Source: Pontibacter burrus (GTDB lineage Bacteria; Bacteroidota; Bacteroidia; Cytophagales; Hymenobacteraceae). From it: a stretch of DNA of 64,000 bases. The stretch spans positions 186,001 through 250,000 of the forward strand of contig NZ_JAAGWD010000003.1 in assembly GCF_010686685.1 (NCBI RefSeq), written 5' to 3'. Under the pieces are notes generated by a model that saw only the letters and a list, made by a program, of their open reading frames with translations, had not been told where the DNA came from and made no database searches. This document shows, in pieces, positions 62,186 through 64,000 of this stretch (the first letter of the stretch is position 1; each line of letters opens with the position of its first letter). Both the position numbers and the translations under genes were made by a program.

Positions 62186-63145
62186 GTGCTTTACCACATA
62201 GATTTTAAAGGCGAAAAAGTGGTTCCTGTCGGTGAGGGGCAGACTATATTGCAGGCATCACTGGCAGCCGGTATTCCGCACTATCATGCATGTGGAGGTA
62301 AAGGACAATGCACAACTTGCCGGGTATTGGTACTGCAAGGACAGGAACAGATAACTCCGCCTACCAGCTATGAGCGTGTTATTAAAAATGTAAAGAAGTT
62401 TCCGGATAACGTACGGCTAGCCTGCCAGTCTAAGGTGAATGGGGAAGGGGTAAAAGTACAGCGACTGATACGGGATGAAACTGACCGCTACATTTTTATT
62501 AATGACTCAGAAGCCAGCACAACGCGGGTAATGGGCGAGCGGCGCAAGCTGGCACTTTTCTTTATCGATATCCGCAACTTTACACCGTTTATCGAAGCAA
62601 ATTTACCTTTCGATGTAATACATATCATGCGCAGGATTTTTGCAATCTTCCGGAATGCAATTACCCAATATAACGGCGAAATTATAGAAACTGCCGGCGA
62701 CGGACTTTATGCCGTATTCGGACTTAACAGCAAAATCAAACAGGCTACCGAGTCGGCAGTGCTGGCTGGCTTAAAAATACTTTCTGACCTGAGAATCTTT
62801 AACAATACCTACATGCGCCCTTATTTTAACCACACTTTTGAGGTTGGGATAGGCGTGCATGTGGGTAAAGTAATTGTTGGTAACGTAGGCATTGGCTTAA
62901 GCAATAACATGACAGTAATGGGATATCCGGTAAACGTAGCAGCCAGGCTTCAGGCAGCTACCAGAGAACTGGATAATAGTTTTGTGATCTCTGATCTGGC
63001 TTACCGACTTCTTAAAAATCCACCTTATTCTATGGGCTGTGGTTATCTTACCCTGAAAGGTGTGAGTAATGCCTACGAAGTAAAACTGATCGGTAAACCT
63101 TATGAGACAAAACAGGCAACTATAATTACAGAATCCGGCTCATAG
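62186..63145 (+). CDS. 2Fe-2S ferredoxin domain fused to an adenylate/guanylate cyclase
   Basis: A 319-residue two-domain protein. Residues 1-100 form a plant-type ferredoxin domain, with cluster cysteines in HACGGKGQCTTC and a distal RLACQSK. Residues about 120-300 are a class III nucleotidyl cyclase: FFIDIRNFTPFIE (metal Asp), GEIIETAGDGLYAVFG, VGKVIVGNVGIGLSNNMTVM and GYPVNVAARLQAAT. The cyclase should make cAMP or cGMP in response to redox or iron-sulfur state. The start is a GTG at 62186, 12 bases after the GNAT stop, so it is likely in the same transcript. Similar fusions occur in other bacteria. Confidence 0.88.
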   Translation: MLYHIDFKGEKVVPVGEGQTILQASLAAGIPHYHACGGKGQCTTCRVLVLQGQEQITPPTSYERVIKNVKKFPDNVRLACQSKVNGEGVKVQRLIRDETDRYIFINDSEASTTRVMGERRKLALFFIDIRNFTPFIEANLPFDVIHIMRRIFAIFRNAITQYNGEIIETAGDGLYAVFGLNSKIKQATESAVLAGLKILSDLRIFNNTYMRPYFNHTFEVGIGVHVGKVIVGNVGIGLSNNMTVMGYPVNVAARLQAATRELDNSFVISDLAYRLLKNPPYSMGCGYLTLKGVSNAYEVKLIGKPYETKQATIITESGS

Positions 63146-63335
63146 TATAAGTATCGTTAAAATAATAAAGTCAGCTGTTTATAGTTTTACAGTGAGCTTT
63201 AACTTGATCAGCAACTATAGTTCAAGGTCTTAAACTATAGCTGAAATTACCAGTCTACATACAATATTATGAATTGCTTAGATGCTTAAAAACGGTTCAA
63301 AGATAGGTGTTTCGTAAATGCTATTGGGGCCTCTC

Positions 63336-63707
63336 TTACTTATTCAGAAACCTGTAAAAAATAACACCGCCTGTTGCGTAGAGCACAGCATCCAGGAAGT
63401 CACCGGTATAGCGGGGCATAAATTGGGGGAAGAAAACCTCGAATGCCAGCGAAAAATACAGCACCGTAAAAGCTACGTGATAGGAGGAGAGACGAACCCG
63501 TTGGCCGTAGAAGAACCGTAGTACAAATAAGGTGGCCGTGAGCACCAGCGGCAGGCAAAGTAAATCGTCCAGGTAGTGTTGTACCCACAAGGGCCGGGGT
63601 AAAGCCAGCCAACGCCAGCCACAATGACCCATGTACACCACAGCCAGCGCCCAGAATAGTGGACTAAGGGTGTTCCAACTTAGCCGGCCAGCAAAGCGAT
63701 CAACCAC
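63336..63707 (-). CDS. Membrane protein, magnesium citrate secondary transporter-like
   Basis: A 123-residue protein (from a GTG at 63707) with three to four hydrophobic segments, TLSPLFWALAVVYMG, YLDDLLCLPLVLTATLFVLRFF, SSYHVAFTVLYFSLAFEVFFP and FLDAVLYATGGVIFYRF. I recall small Bacteroidota proteins of this kind labelled magnesium citrate secondary transporter, though the label is weak. The frame is open further to 63782, but the overlap with the zinc-ribbon gene makes that start unlikely. The real start could also be internal. Confidence 0.55.
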   Translation of the reverse strand: MVDRFAGRLSWNTLSPLFWALAVVYMGHCGWRWLALPRPLWVQHYLDDLLCLPLVLTATLFVLRFFYGQRVRLSSYHVAFTVLYFSLAFEVFFPQFMPRYTGDFLDAVLYATGGVIFYRFLNK

Positions 63708-63976
63708 AGAATAAAAGAGATAATGGACACAAAGGCGACCTGAAACCCCAGCCCTATTCGTTTGAAGAACTTGATAATCCAATGGTCATCAGGATTAATC
63801 TGTATGAATTCCATAGAGAAACGCCCACTATCTTCTTTACTTCGTTCTTCCCGCGCCTGCTGGCGTGCAAGAGCTACCGGATCAAGTATACTTTGGCAAT
63901 GCTCGCAGCGATCGGCCGGGTTTTGGGTCCAGCGGGACCATTGACCACAGTTAGGACATTTTCTACTAGCGTTCAT
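63680..63976 (-). CDS. Zinc-ribbon membrane protein
   Basis: A 98-residue protein with a zinc-ribbon (CPNCGQWSRW and RCEHCQSI; cysteines at 8, 11, 23, 26), a charged linker and one hydrophobic segment at the end (about 75-97). The function is unknown. It overlaps the membrane-protein gene that follows by about 28 bases, suggesting one transcript. Confidence 0.75.
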   Translation of the reverse strand: MNASRKCPNCGQWSRWTQNPADRCEHCQSILDPVALARQQAREERSKEDSGRFSMEFIQINPDDHWIIKFFKRIGLGFQVAFVSIISFILWLIALLAG

Positions 63977-64000
63977 AGAGATTCAGATAAAGCTTTTCCG

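Larger units (their letters stand above)
1..64000. repeat. Highly iterated palindrome AACTATAGTT
   Basis: Full ten-base copies read by eye start at 2914, 4356, 7195, 12875, 13787, 14458, 14479, 16554, 24210, 24467, 24622, 27442, 29895, 30251, 30416, 30915, 33728, 37800, 40069, 40112, 41045, 50056, 51139, 53745, 53763, 58835, 60809 and 63213. Many more eight- and nine-base partial copies (ACTATAG, CTATAGTT, TATAGTTT) occur every few hundred bases. About 20 of the 28 are in spacers, the rest in genes. With a base composition near 46 percent GC a given decamer of this make-up is expected about 0.1 times in 64 kb. The function is unknown. The list may miss copies, as it was made without a search tool. 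Confidence 0.9.

Noticed and set aside
1-64000. Prophage, integrative element or transposon
   Set aside because: No integrase, transposase, phage structural gene or tRNA attachment site is visible in the window.

Overview
The window looks like a chromosomal segment of a free-living Bacteroidota, most likely a Hymenobacteraceae (Pontibacter-like) organism. The evidence is the protein families (LytS/LytTR pair, DUF4142 and DUF983 proteins, tricorn and S9 peptidases, aminoacylase-type amidohydrolase), AT-rich leaders with few Shine-Dalgarno sequences, and two promoter boxes of the TAnnTTTG type. The genus is inferred, not proven. I see no rRNA, tRNA, CRISPR array, transposase, integrase or phage gene.

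Layout. 1-8 kb: end of a sialidase-like gene, a repeat-rich spacer, a pseudouridine synthase, a D-aminoacylase-type amidohydrolase, a VOC protein, a DUF1543 protein and a lipoprotein adaptor/FtsX permease/ABC ATPase operon. 8-19 kb: a broken GAF-domain gene, DUF3820, a LytS/LytTR two-component pair, DUF4142, DUF983, MreB, pterin dehydratase and an OmpR/histidine kinase pair followed by a PepSY-like protein. 19-33.6 kb: beta-propeller lipoprotein, PhoD-like phosphatase, DUF4142/cupredoxin pair, GH15 glycosidase, small secreted proteins, a TspO-like protein, aldo/keto reductase, an orphan piece of a type IIG restriction enzyme, and a BCCT transporter/universal stress protein operon. 33.8-40 kb: a tricorn-type protease, an AraC regulator with a DUF417 protein, and others.

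40-54 kb is the most coherent metabolic block. A proline-specific M24B peptidase and an AraC regulator lie divergent to four genes (Pyr4H2C deaminase-like DHDPS-family lyase, ketoglutarate-semialdehyde-type dehydrogenase, proline racemase/hydroxyproline epimerase, D-amino-acid oxidoreductase) that together make up the bacterial trans-4-hydroxy-L-proline pathway. Two S9 (DPP IV-like) exported peptidases follow. This suggests use of collagen-like, proline-rich peptides. 54-64 kb holds a minus-strand group (flavin reductase, MFS exporter, M20 amidohydrolase, TRIC channel) facing a plus-strand run (YceI, ring-cleaving dioxygenase, cupin, carboxylesterase, GNAT, 2Fe-2S-linked cyclase) that resembles aromatic/quinone detoxification loci.

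The most striking feature is not a gene. The palindrome AACTATAGTT and its shorter forms (CTATAG, ACTATAG, TATAGTT) are scattered through the whole window, in spacers and inside genes. I located 28 full ten-base copies by eye where chance predicts about 0.1. The motif supplies stop codons, including one copy that ends two convergent genes at once, and sits in both arms of a perfect 27-bp hairpin at 53.7 kb. It resembles in kind the HIP1 element of cyanobacteria. I know of no description of it.
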